Shown: positions 26,427 to 35,153 of the stretch, one piece after another | How the letters are laid out: every line of letters begins with the position of its first letter | Numbering within the stretch: the first letter of the stretch is position 1 | NCBI GenBank assembly: GCA_021324635.1 | Contig: JAJPIS010000020.1 | Location: 1-64,000 of the forward strand | Direction of reading: 5' to 3' | From: Gemmatimonadota bacterium | GTDB taxonomy: Bacteria > Gemmatimonadota > Gemmatimonadetes > Gemmatimonadales > Gemmatimonadaceae | Length of the DNA stretch: 64,000 nt | Translations under genes and position numbers: made by a program | Notes under the pieces: generated by a model | Databases searched by the model: none | Told to the model about the DNA's origin: nothing | The model's input: the letters and a program-made list of their open reading frames with translations, nothing else

Positions 26427-29400
26427 TCAGTAGCTCGCCGGCACCGTCACCCGATTGATCGAGGCGGGCCGCCCGACGCGCTGCACGGGATGCTGCGTCA
26501 GGCGCGTCAGCGCTTCGGCCACCGCCCGCTCGAGCTGCGGATCGTGCCCCCTGATCACGTCCGAGGGCGTGTTCTCCACCTCGACGTCGGGAGCGACGCC
26601 TTCGTTCTCGATCGACCACTTCCCCTGCGGGCTGTAGAACGCCAGGTCTGGCGCCGTGATGCCGCCCCCGTCGATCACCGAGGGCACGCCGATGGTTCCC
26701 ACCAGCCCGCCCCACGTGCGCGTCCCCACGAGCGGCCCGAGACCGGCGGCCCGGAAGTAGTACGCCAGCGCGTCGCCGCCCGAACCCGCGGATTCGTTGG
26801 TGACCAGGACCTTGGGCCCGGGCATTCCCATCATCGGCATGGCGATCGTCTTGCCCGCCCGCTCCGCGAAGTACCCGACAACGGGCCGGTTCAGGTGGTC
26901 GATGATGTAGTCGGCGACCGAGCCACCCTGGTTGTATCGCTCGTCGACGACGACGCCGTCCTTCGGCTGCTGCGGATAGAAATAGCGCTTGAACGCCGTG
27001 TAGCCGCCCTGGGCGGTGTTGGGCAACCAGACGTACGCCAGCCGGCCCTTCGACAGCGAATCGACCAGGCGGCGGTTGGCATCGATCCACGCCTGTGTGC
27101 GCAGGCCTTCATCATCCGCGATCGGCACGACCGTGACCAGCCAGGAGCCGGCGGCTGTCGGTGCACTGTTCACCCGCAGGGTCGTGGGCTTGTCGGCTGT
27201 CCCCTCGAAGAGGCTGTACAGGTTGGTGGGCACCGCCAACGGCCGGCCGTTCACCTCGAGGATGTAGTCTCCCTCGGCGACTCTGAGCCCGGGCGCGCCG
27301 AGCGGCGCGTGGAGCTGCGGGTTCCAGCGTCCGGCGGTGTAGATGCGCCGGACGCGGTAATGTCCGTTGTCCACGACGTAGTCGGCGCCCAGCAACCCGA
27401 CTCGGACATGGGCGGTGTCGGGCAGGTCGCCCGGACCCTCCAGGTAGGAGTGACCCACCGTCAGCTCACCCCCGACCGCGGCGATCAGATACCCCAGATC
27501 GGCCCGATGCGCGATGTACGGCACCATCGGGCGATACTTGTCGTAGATCGCCTGCCAGTCGTTGCCGTGCATCCCGGGATCGTAGAAGAACTGGCGCTCC
27601 GTCCGCCACGCCTCCCGGAAGATCTCGGCCCACTCGGCCCGCGGGTCCACCACGGTCTCCATCTGATCGACATCGAGATTGCCGTCGCCGACCTTGGCGG
27701 GATGGTCGGTCGGGACGATCCCCCAGTGGTTCTCGCCGGTTCGATACAGCAGCTTCGTCCGGTCGGCCGACACGATGAAAGACTCGATGCCGTCGAGAAA
27801 GGGGTCGGCCTTGCGATCGGCGACCCGATACACCCAGAGCCGCCGCGCTGCACCACCCGGCGTCCCTCGCGGCGGTGCCTCCGTGTAGAAGAACGTTCCC
27901 GCGCTCCCCGCCACGAGCCCGCCGTAGTCGCCGGGCGCGCCGGGGAGCGGGACGATCCGGCCCTCGATCCCCTCGATGTCCACGTGCATGGCAGTTCCCG
28001 TGTCCGGCCGCGGCGGCGTCGGGTGCGCGGCCGGCGCCGCCGAAGCCGGCGAGCCGGGGTGGCCAGTCGGCGGCTTCGCTCCCGATGCTCCGCCGCTCTC
28101 GAGCGCGCCAGGCGGGTGACGCGCCGGCTCGTCGTCCGGGCGGGGGAGGAGGGGCGACGGCTCCGTGGCGCTCAGCACGGCGAGATAGATGCTGCGCCGG
28201 ACGACCTGCTCCTCCGAGCTCATGTCGAGCCAACCCGCCGCGAGCGCGAGGTTGGTGCTCGCCAGAAAGTAGAGGTACTTCCCGCCGGCATCGAACGCGG
28301 GCGTGATCGCGTCGGCCATTCCGTCGCTCAGTTGGTACGTCCGGGCGGCGGCCGTCGAGTACAGGAAGATCGCCCGCATGTGGCTGTCGAGCGCCTTCGA
28401 GTACGCCACCCACCGCGAGTCGGGCGACCACGTGGCATCGAAGCCGCGGCCGGGATCGTCGTAGGTGTCGGTGTCGATCCGGGTGAAGCGCCCGCTCGCC
28501 ACGTCGACCACCCATAGATGCAGCTCGTTGTCCCGGAGCAGGAGTGAGCGGCCGTCCGGGGACCAGATGGGATCCGAGAAGAACGCCGTCGATGGCAACG
28601 CGATGGCCCGGGGCGCCGGCGTGCCGGTCTGGTCCCCGATCATCAGCTGGTACTCGCCCGTGGCGTCGGAGAGCCACGCGATCGCCGTACCGTCCGGTGA
28701 CCAGGCGGGGCTGCGATCGTGCGCGCCCGAGCTGTGCGTGATGTTGCGGTAGCTGCTGTTCTCGGCGGCGACCGTGAAGATGTCGCCCCGCGCCTCGAAC
28801 GCGGCCCGTACGCCGGTAGGCGACAACGCCACCCCGTCGATCAACGAGGCGACTTTCTTCATCTGTGGCTCGGCCCAGGGAAAGTCTCCCTGAACGTCGA
28901 TCTGGAGCTGACGCGACTCGCCCGTCCGGAGATCCACCAGATGGATGTAGCCCGCCTGCTCGTAGACGATCGCGTCGGGACCGGCCGACGCACTCATGAT
29001 GTCGAAGTCGTGGTGGTGGGTGAGCTGTCGCAGTTGTCTGGTGTCGACAGCGTAGGCGTACAGATTGACGGTATTGTCGCGGTCGGAGAGGAAGTAGACC
29101 GTGTCGCCGACCCACATCGGATCGGTGTCGTTGCTCCCGTTCCAGGGCAGCTTCTCCTCGGAGTAGTCGGCCAGGTTCATGACGCGAACCGGCTGGGTCC
29201 GGCCTCCCCGGTACCGCCGCCACTGGCTGCTCTGGGGCTCGGCCCAGTCGGCCGCAAACATGGCGGTCCCGATCGCCTGATACGCCATGCGCCTCGCGTC
29301 GGGCGAGTAGGACCCCGTGAACGCCCGCGGTATCGGCAGCAGGTCCGGCATGCCACCCTGGGGGCTGATCGTCCAGAGCCGGAAGAACGCGTTGGCCCCC

Positions 29401-29801
29401 GGAGTCGGTGTGGTTCCGCGGCCGGACGCGAAGACGATGCGCCGGCCGTCGGGTGTCCAGCCGCGGACGTAATCGACACCGGGGTGGTACGTCAGCCGCT
29501 TGGGCTCACCCCCGGCTGTCGGGATCACGTAGACGTCGGTGTTGCCAGCGACGGTGGCGGTGTATGCGATCTCGGATCCGTCAGGGGAGAAGATCGGATC
29601 GGTCTCGATCGAGGGCGTCGCCGTGAGGCGCCGCGCCGCGCCGCCGGTGCGCGAGGCGACCCACAGGTCGCCGCCGTACTCGAACGCCACCAGGTCGCGG
29701 CTCACGGTGGGGCGCCGGAGCAGTCGCGTCCCCTGACCGGCGGCGGACGCCGACACGGCGACGACCAGCACCAGGGCTCCCACACTCTGTCGGACGTGCA
29801 C
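26427..29801 (-). CDS. Tricorn-like S41 peptidase, exported
   Basis: Large exported protease of about 1124 residues. The start is a GTG at 29801, preceded by GGAGGGGGG and followed by a Sec signal ending SASAAG|Q. The N-terminal half consists of WD40-like/PD40 propeller repeats (DPIFSPDGSEIAYTA, SPAWSPDGTAIAWLSD, DPIWSPDGRSLLLRD), with a proline/glycine linker near the middle (about 590-620). A tricorn C1-like region, a PDZ domain (about 860-920) and an S41 peptidase domain follow. The serine in TNESAGSGGDALAYYF (about residue 1007) aligns with the tricorn nucleophile; the tricorn residue after it, usually Asp, is Gly here. It likely degrades peptides in the periplasm. Confidence 0.88.
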   Translation of the reverse strand: MHVRQSVGALVLVVAVSASAAGQGTRLLRRPTVSRDLVAFEYGGDLWVASRTGGAARRLTATPSIETDPIFSPDGSEIAYTATVAGNTDVYVIPTAGGEPKRLTYHPGVDYVRGWTPDGRRIVFASGRGTTPTPGANAFFRLWTISPQGGMPDLLPIPRAFTGSYSPDARRMAYQAIGTAMFAADWAEPQSSQWRRYRGGRTQPVRVMNLADYSEEKLPWNGSNDTDPMWVGDTVYFLSDRDNTVNLYAYAVDTRQLRQLTHHHDFDIMSASAGPDAIVYEQAGYIHLVDLRTGESRQLQIDVQGDFPWAEPQMKKVASLIDGVALSPTGVRAAFEARGDIFTVAAENSSYRNITHSSGAHDRSPAWSPDGTAIAWLSDATGEYQLMIGDQTGTPAPRAIALPSTAFFSDPIWSPDGRSLLLRDNELHLWVVDVASGRFTRIDTDTYDDPGRGFDATWSPDSRWVAYSKALDSHMRAIFLYSTAAARTYQLSDGMADAITPAFDAGGKYLYFLASTNLALAAGWLDMSSEEQVVRRSIYLAVLSATEPSPLLPRPDDEPARHPPGALESGGASGAKPPTGHPGSPASAAPAAHPTPPRPDTGTAMHVDIEGIEGRIVPLPGAPGDYGGLVAGSAGTFFYTEAPPRGTPGGAARRLWVYRVADRKADPFLDGIESFIVSADRTKLLYRTGENHWGIVPTDHPAKVGDGNLDVDQMETVVDPRAEWAEIFREAWRTERQFFYDPGMHGNDWQAIYDKYRPMVPYIAHRADLGYLIAAVGGELTVGHSYLEGPGDLPDTAHVRVGLLGADYVVDNGHYRVRRIYTAGRWNPQLHAPLGAPGLRVAEGDYILEVNGRPLAVPTNLYSLFEGTADKPTTLRVNSAPTAAGSWLVTVVPIADDEGLRTQAWIDANRRLVDSLSKGRLAYVWLPNTAQGGYTAFKRYFYPQQPKDGVVVDERYNQGGSVADYIIDHLNRPVVGYFAERAGKTIAMPMMGMPGPKVLVTNESAGSGGDALAYYFRAAGLGPLVGTRTWGGLVGTIGVPSVIDGGGITAPDLAFYSPQGKWSIENEGVAPDVEVENTPSDVIRGHDPQLERAVAEALTRLTQHPVQRVGRPASINRVTVPASY

Positions 29802-29965
29802 TCGTTCCCCCCTCCGTCGAGCAGTGAGCGCGGTGGTCAGGCGGACCATACCGACACGGGCGCCGCCACCGGCCGCGCCCGCCGGCACGAACTTACGACA
29901 TGACCGGGATGGCGACCAGCGCGCACGATCGCGGCCCTACCTCGCTGGTCTCGGTGATCCGACAG

Positions 29966-31462
29966 CTAGGGCGATGGGCGGTGGAAGGTCGTCGGGTCGC
30001 CGTCGCCGACGCGGGCGCCCGAGAGTGGGACGCCGCCCAGGTCGGACGATTGCATGCGCATCCGCGTGGCGTGCCCATCCTCCGTCGAGAACTCGATCCG
30101 GTCGTTCGGGGCGGAGCGGGTGCCGAAGCTCCCGTCGGATTGCGCGAGCAGACGCTCCGGCGGCTCGCCGAGCGCCTCGATCATCAGGCGCCCATTCTCA
30201 TCGAACACCCGATACGTCCGGCGATACTGGGCAAAGGAGTCGTGCAGGCCCGGAGTCACCCGGTCGAGGGCGAGGACATAGGTCCCGGTGACCTGCGCCC
30301 GCGCGCTGGCCGACATGGGACGGTCGTCGAGCGGTCGCTCGATCGTGGCTCGACGTGCCGGGAGCTGTGGGAGCGCGAGGGCCGCCCGCGCGAGGGCCCG
30401 CCCGATGTCGTAGGCATTCTGCCCCCAGGTATTGGTGAGCACGACGACGGTCAGGCGGTCGTCGGGGAAGTCGTACAGGCTGCCGCTATAACCCAGCAGC
30501 GAGCCGTGCTGCCCGATCCGCCGGTGATCCTCCTCGTGGTTGATCGTGATCGCGAGGCCGTACTGGGCCCGGGGGTCGTCGGCGCTCATGTGCCGGGCCG
30601 CGCCCTCGGCGGTCGTCATCTCGCGGAACGTGTCGGGCCGAACGAGATGCCGGTCCGCGATGCCGCGCCACAGGCGATACAGGTCGCCCACGGTGCTACA
30701 GAATCGCAGGTCCGAGTTGTAGGCCATGTCGCTGGCGTGCACCGGCACGAGGGTCGCGCCGCGGCGCCGGTAGGGGTGGGCGAGGCCCTTGACGATCGTG
30801 AAGTCGTCGCACGCCGTCGTGGCGTGCGCCCCCGCGGCGTCGATGATGTGCTCTCGCGCGTAGTCGGCGAAGCTCTCTCCCGTTACGCGCTCCACGATCG
30901 TGACCAGCAACTGAAAGCCCGAGATCGACCAATCCCATCTGGTGCCGGGTTCGTTGACCCACGGCTTGCCCGCGTACAGCGCCATGACCTCGTCCAGCGC
31001 CTTGGGCTCGCGGCTCGTGGCCTCGATCGGGTCGCCGAGGTAGTGGTAGTCGACGATGCCCGACGTGTGGTTGAGAAGCTGCCGGATGGTGACATGGTGC
31101 CCTTGGAGCGGGAACTCCGGCACGAACCTGGACACGTCATCGTCCAGCGCCAACGCGCCGCGCTCGACCTGTTGCAGGACGGCAATGCCGGTCAACGGCA
31201 AGAACGGCCCGACGACGTGGTACACCGTTTCGCCGCTGGTCGGGACGTCGAGCTCGAGGTCGGCGAGGCCGTATCCCTTGTGCAGCAGGATCGTGTCGCC
31301 GCGGGCGACCAGGACCGACGCGCCGACGACGTGGTCCTCCGCCATCACCCGGTGAACGAGTGTATCGAACGCGGCGGTGGACGATTGACCGGACGCTCGG
31401 CTCGCACTCACGAGACCGAGACCGAGACCGAGGGCGAGGGCGAAAGTGACCCGCAAGCGCAT
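29966..31462 (-). CDS. Beta-lactamase-fold serine hydrolase lacking catalytic residues
   Basis: Exported protein of about 498 residues with a Sec signal (ends RASGQ) and a class C beta-lactamase/penicillin-binding fold. The fold landmarks are clear: GASVLVARGDTILLHKGYG, RGALALDDDVSRFVPEFP and TIRQLLNHTSGI. The catalytic motifs are not. The SxxK position reads G-P-F-L-P (85-89), with Pro in place of both Ser86 and Lys89. The YxN position reads W-S-I (178-180). Only His319-Gly320 of the HxG motif remains. I read it as a pseudoenzyme that may bind peptidoglycan or a partner. Two intact relatives lie at 44039 and 45547. The start has no good ribosome binding site. Confidence 0.85.
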   Translation of the reverse strand: MRLRVTFALALGLGLGLVSASRASGQSSTAAFDTLVHRVMAEDHVVGASVLVARGDTILLHKGYGLADLELDVPTSGETVYHVVGPFLPLTGIAVLQQVERGALALDDDVSRFVPEFPLQGHHVTIRQLLNHTSGIVDYHYLGDPIEATSREPKALDEVMALYAGKPWVNEPGTRWDWSISGFQLLVTIVERVTGESFADYAREHIIDAAGAHATTACDDFTIVKGLAHPYRRRGATLVPVHASDMAYNSDLRFCSTVGDLYRLWRGIADRHLVRPDTFREMTTAEGAARHMSADDPRAQYGLAITINHEEDHRRIGQHGSLLGYSGSLYDFPDDRLTVVVLTNTWGQNAYDIGRALARAALALPQLPARRATIERPLDDRPMSASARAQVTGTYVLALDRVTPGLHDSFAQYRRTYRVFDENGRLMIEALGEPPERLLAQSDGSFGTRSAPNDRIEFSTEDGHATRMRMQSSDLGGVPLSGARVGDGDPTTFHRPSP

Positions 31463-31724
31463 GGCGGTAGTGGTCGAGGGGGCGCGTGGGAACGTGGTGA
31501 GAGCGGAATGTATCCTCTCCCCCCCGCGCTCCGTCCTGCCGTGCACCACCCTACCAACCCGCCACCCCACGACCGGAACACCCGACCCGCTCCTCCTCCC
31601 CTGGTGCTCCGGCGCGCCAGCCTCAATGTTCGAGCACTCTCCGGACGCGGGGGTCCGACACACCCGACAGACGGGCGGCCCGGCGCGCTCCTCGCGTTTC
31701 TCGAACTCGAACCTCGCTCCTCTC

Positions 31725-33491
31725 ATGACCCAGCGCTCGCTCCGCGTGCTCCCGTTCGTCATCATGGTCCTGGCGGTGGCCGCGGGATGCGCTGCCCACG
31801 TGGACCCTGCCGACACGGTCCTTCGCGACGGCAAGATCGTGACGATGGACTCGGCCCACCCCGAAGGGCAGGCACTCGCGATCGTCGGCGACAAGATCGC
31901 CGCTGTCGGCTCCGACGCCGACATTCAGCGCTATGTGGGCCCCAATACGAAGGTCATCGATCTCCAGGGGCACCTCGCGGTGCCGGGGTTCATCGAGTCG
32001 CACGGCCACTTCACGGGGCTGGGCGAGGCACTCACACAGCTCGCCCTCCGCGGTGTCCCGTCCTGGCAGCAGGTCGCCGCCATGGTCGCCGAGGCCGCCA
32101 AGACCGCGAAGCCTGGCGCGTGGATTCAGGGCAGCGGGTGGCACCAGGAGAAGTGGAACCGCAGCCCGGGGCGCATCGTCAAGGGCTTCCAGACCAACGA
32201 TCTGATCAATCAGGCCGCGCCGCACAACCCGGTGGTCCTCGCGCACGCGAGCGGGCACGCGCTGATCGCGAACGATGTGGCGCTGCGGCTGGCGGGCATC
32301 GGGCCGTCCACGCCCAATCCGCCCGGCGGCGAGATCATCAAGGACGCGCGGGGCCGGCCGACGGGAGTCGTGGTGGACGGCGCCGAGGCGCTCGTGGAGC
32401 GCGCGGTTGCCAAGAGCCTGGCCGCGCGCCCGCCCCAGGACGCCGAGGCCGACTTCCGGCGCCAGGTCCAGCTCGCGTCCGAGAACGCGCTCGCCAACGG
32501 CGTGACCAGCTTCCAGGACATGGGAGAATCGTTCGCGACCATCGATGGGATCAAGAAGATGGTCGACGCGGGCGCGCTGCCGCTCCGGCTCTACATCCTC
32601 GTGAGCCAGCGCGAGGTCCGGCCCGACGACGTCGACTCGCTGGTCGCCCATCGGATGGTCGACTACGGGTCCGGTCACCTCACGGTGCGGGCGATTGGCG
32701 AGATCACGTCGGACGGCGCGCTGGGCTCCAGGAGCGCCTGGATGCTGCAGCCCTACGACGACGACCCGACCAACTCGGGGCTCAACGTCACCACGATGGC
32801 CCGCATCAAGGAGATCGCCGAGATCGGGCTCGCGCACGGTTTTCAGATCTCCGTACACGCGATCGGTGACCGCGCCAACAAGGAGACCCTCGACGCCTTC
32901 CAGGCGATCTTCCAGGAACACCACGTCACGGGCGACACGCTGCGCTGGCGCATCGAGCACGCCCAGCACCTGAGCCCGGCCGACATCCCGCGCTTCGCGC
33001 AGCTCGGCGTGGTGGCCTCGATGCAGGCGATCCACGCCTGCTCCGACGCGCCCTACGTGCTCCCCCGCCTGGGGCCGACGCGGGCCAGGGAGGGTGCCTA
33101 CGTCTGGCAGTCGCTGTGGAAGACCGGCGCCGTCGTGACCAACGGCACGGACGTGCCGGTCGAGGCGATCAGCCCCATCGCATCGTTCCACTGTAGCGTG
33201 ACGCGCGACATGGTCGGCACCGATTCCGCGTTCTTCCCCGAGCAGCGGCTCACGCGGCAGCAAGCGCTCGCGACGTACACCACGAACGGCGCCTACGTGG
33301 CCTTCGAGGAGCGCGAGAAAGGCATTCTCGCGCCCGGCAAGGACGCGGACATCGCGGTCCTCTCCCGTGACATCATGACCGTCCCCCCGGATTCGATCCT
33401 CGGCACCACGGTGCTGTACACGCTCGTGGGGGGGAAGGTGGCGTACACCGGTGCGGACACGGCACATGCGGCTCCCGTGGCGGCGCGCTGA
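31725..33491 (+). CDS. YtcJ-like amidohydrolase lipoprotein
   Basis: Metal-dependent hydrolase of about 588 residues. The N-terminus has a lipoprotein signal ending VAAGC, so it acts outside the cytoplasm. Family 3 amidohydrolase (YtcJ) features follow: DTVLRDGKIVTMD, VIDLQGHLAVPGFIESHGHF with the HxH metal motif, HAIGDRANKETLDAF, RIEHAQHLS, and GTDVPVEAISP near the C-terminus. YtcJ enzymes hydrolyse N-substituted amides; the substrate here is open. The neighbouring serine hydrolase (29966-31462) is divergent, with about 260 nt between the two starts. Confidence 0.9.
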   Translation: MTQRSLRVLPFVIMVLAVAAGCAAHVDPADTVLRDGKIVTMDSAHPEGQALAIVGDKIAAVGSDADIQRYVGPNTKVIDLQGHLAVPGFIESHGHFTGLGEALTQLALRGVPSWQQVAAMVAEAAKTAKPGAWIQGSGWHQEKWNRSPGRIVKGFQTNDLINQAAPHNPVVLAHASGHALIANDVALRLAGIGPSTPNPPGGEIIKDARGRPTGVVVDGAEALVERAVAKSLAARPPQDAEADFRRQVQLASENALANGVTSFQDMGESFATIDGIKKMVDAGALPLRLYILVSQREVRPDDVDSLVAHRMVDYGSGHLTVRAIGEITSDGALGSRSAWMLQPYDDDPTNSGLNVTTMARIKEIAEIGLAHGFQISVHAIGDRANKETLDAFQAIFQEHHVTGDTLRWRIEHAQHLSPADIPRFAQLGVVASMQAIHACSDAPYVLPRLGPTRAREGAYVWQSLWKTGAVVTNGTDVPVEAISPIASFHCSVTRDMVGTDSAFFPEQRLTRQQALATYTTNGAYVAFEEREKGILAPGKDADIAVLSRDIMTVPPDSILGTTVLYTLVGGKVAYTGADTAHAAPVAAR

Positions 33492-33506
33492 GGCGATCGG
33501 CGCGCG

Positions 33507-33899
33507 ATGGCCGGCGAGACACCGTCATTCGACTCGGTCAGCGTCGCCGCGATCCTCGCCCAACGCGGGCGCGAGGATCGCGCCGCGCTGCTGGACGATC
33601 TGGTCGCGATGCTCTCCGGTGTCGTGCCCGGCGCCCGGGTCGATCGCACGCTCCTGAGCCGGCGCGTCACGGCCATCCACCTGCCGGTCGGCAGCTACGT
33701 CTACGTCCTGCGGCGGAGCGGAAGCGCCTCGTTCGAGGCCAGCCGGCAGCAACAGGTGCGCGGCGTGGTCATCCGGACCGACCCGATCGAGATCGAGGCG
33801 TTTCTCGTGGAGCTGGGCCTGGCCCTCGAGGCCGAGCTCCAGCGCACCGAGCGGGGCCGCGACGCCCTCCGGGCCTGGCTGACTCCGAGGAATCCGTAG
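33507..33899 (+). CDS. Small conserved-looking hypothetical protein
   Basis: Protein of about 130 residues without a signal peptide or recognised domain. It has a helical N-terminal half (RGREDRAALLDDLVAMLSGVV), two beta-like strands (VTAIHLPVGSYVYVLRR and QVRGVVIRTD), and a C-terminal helix (FLVELGLALEAELQRTERGR). It starts 15 nt after the amidohydrolase stop and precedes the UPF0145 gene by 54 nt on the same strand. I suspect it works with the UPF0145 protein, since a small protein of this shape next to such genes looks deliberate. Confidence 0.7.
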   Translation: MAGETPSFDSVSVAAILAQRGREDRAALLDDLVAMLSGVVPGARVDRTLLSRRVTAIHLPVGSYVYVLRRSGSASFEASRQQQVRGVVIRTDPIEIEAFLVELGLALEAELQRTERGRDALRAWLTPRNP

Positions 33900-33953
33900 G
33901 CCGACGTCGCCGACGTCGATCGCGCTGCACTCCCTTCACCGACAGGAGCACGC

Positions 33954-34799
33954 ATGAGCGGCTATGTGCCGGGTTCGACCGCCAACCTGCCAACCGGCGC
34001 GGCAGAGCGTCTCCGCGCCATGCGCGGGACCGGGGATCGGCCCGCATTCTTTACCAGCGACCTCTCGGTCGACGAGTTCCTGCTCGTCGAGCAGGCAGGG
34101 TTCGAGGCCCTCGGCCTCGTGCTCGGCTCCTCCATCTATCACGTCGGCTTCCAGTGGCAGAAGTGGAGCGTGAGCCAGGAGCTTCCGGTCCTCACCCGCG
34201 CCATGTACGAGGCGCGTGAGCTCGCCATGACGCGGATGGAGGAGGAGGCGGACTTGCTCGGCGCCGACGGCGTGGTCGGCGTCCGCCTGATCTTCAAGGA
34301 GTACGCAATGGAGGAGGGCGTGCTCGAGTTTCAGGCGATCGGCACCGCGATCCGGCGTCGCGATCGCGCCGCCACCCTGCGGACGAACGACAATCGGCCC
34401 TTCACGTCCGACCTGAGCGGCCAGGATCTCTGGAAGCTGCTCCGCGGCGGCTACCGCCCGGTCAGCCTCGCGATGGGGGCGTGCGTGTATCACATCGCCC
34501 ACCTGAGCTTCATGCAGGCGCTGAAGCAGGTCGGACGCAACCAGGAGATGAAGACCTATACCGAGGCCACGTACGCCGCGCGCGAGCTGGCACTGGAGCG
34601 GATGCAGCGGGAGGCGGTCGAGCGGGGCGGGGTGGGAGTCGTCGGCGCGCGCGTCGAGGAGTCCAGTTGGGGATGGGGCGCCAACGCGATCGAGTTCTTC
34701 GCCGTGGGCACCGCCGTCGCGCCGATCACCGCCGGCGCCGCGCCGCGCCCGGGTCTCGACTCGGTGCAGCAGGTCGTGACCTTCGACAGCACCGCCTGA
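33954..34799 (+). CDS. Tandem UPF0145/YbjQ-like (heavy-metal-binding) protein
   Basis: Protein of about 281 residues with two related halves. Each half contains a long strand and helix block: LVLGSSIYHVGFQW...MYEARELAMTRMEEEADLLGADGVVGVRLIF and SLAMGACVYHIAHL...TYAARELALERMQREAVERGGVGVVGARV. Each ends in a hydrophobic strand with an (A/V)(I/V)GTA motif. This repeat pattern is that of UPF0145/YbjQ (PF01906) duplicated within one chain. YbjQ-type proteins form oligomers and are annotated as heavy-metal-binding domains, but few have been tested. It has no signal peptide. The ATG is preceded by GACAGGAGCACGC, with AGGAG in place. Confidence 0.82.
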   Translation: MSGYVPGSTANLPTGAAERLRAMRGTGDRPAFFTSDLSVDEFLLVEQAGFEALGLVLGSSIYHVGFQWQKWSVSQELPVLTRAMYEARELAMTRMEEEADLLGADGVVGVRLIFKEYAMEEGVLEFQAIGTAIRRRDRAATLRTNDNRPFTSDLSGQDLWKLLRGGYRPVSLAMGACVYHIAHLSFMQALKQVGRNQEMKTYTEATYAARELALERMQREAVERGGVGVVGARVEESSWGWGANAIEFFAVGTAVAPITAGAAPRPGLDSVQQVVTFDSTA

Positions 34800-35153
34800 C
34801 GTCGCGGAGAGGGATGGAGGGTCTGGATGGTGCCAGGCAATCGCGACCCGATTGCCCCTGCCACCGGGACCGGCAACGACCGGCGGGATGATGGTGTCGC
34901 CGCGGGCGCAGGGCGACGTGCGCGCCCCGTAGGGGCGGCATTCATGCCGCCCGCGACCCGCATCCCGCACCAATGCCGGGCGGCATTCATGCCGCCCGCG
35001 ACCCGCATCCCGCACCAATGCCGGGCGGCATTCATGCCGCCCGCGGTTCGCATCCCGCACGGATGCCTGGCCCCGCATGTCGCGCGGCCCGCGTCGCGCG
35101 GACACCTCTGCCCCGTCTACCGGAAGTCGATTGGTCTCTCGCGGAGGGCGGCA
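34800..35153. other. Intergenic region with a 45-bp tandem repeat
   Basis: This 354-nt stretch separates the UPF0145 gene from the CapA-like gene. Its only clear content is the 45-bp repeat at 34933-35067, described separately, and the GGAGGG ribosome binding site of the CapA-like gene at 35142-35147. Confidence 0.5.
34933..35067. repeat. Three tandem copies of a 45-bp palindromic repeat
   Basis: Copies start at 34933, 34978 and 35023. The first two are identical and the third differs at a few positions near its 3' end. Each carries an inverted repeat GGGCGGCAT-TC-ATGCCGCCC. The same sequence, in reverse orientation, is found with about 85% identity at 61867-61908, so this is a dispersed repeat. 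No spacers of CRISPR type are present. Confidence 0.9.

Noticed and set aside
34556-35053. Minus-strand frame encoding three copies of a 15-residue GGMNAARHWCGM repeat
   Set aside because: The 45-bp repeat is a multiple of three, so any open frame through it shows protein repeats. It is explained by the DNA repeat and has no ribosome binding site.
34933-35067. Possible CRISPR array
   Set aside because: The repeats are directly adjacent with no spacers and there are no cas genes.
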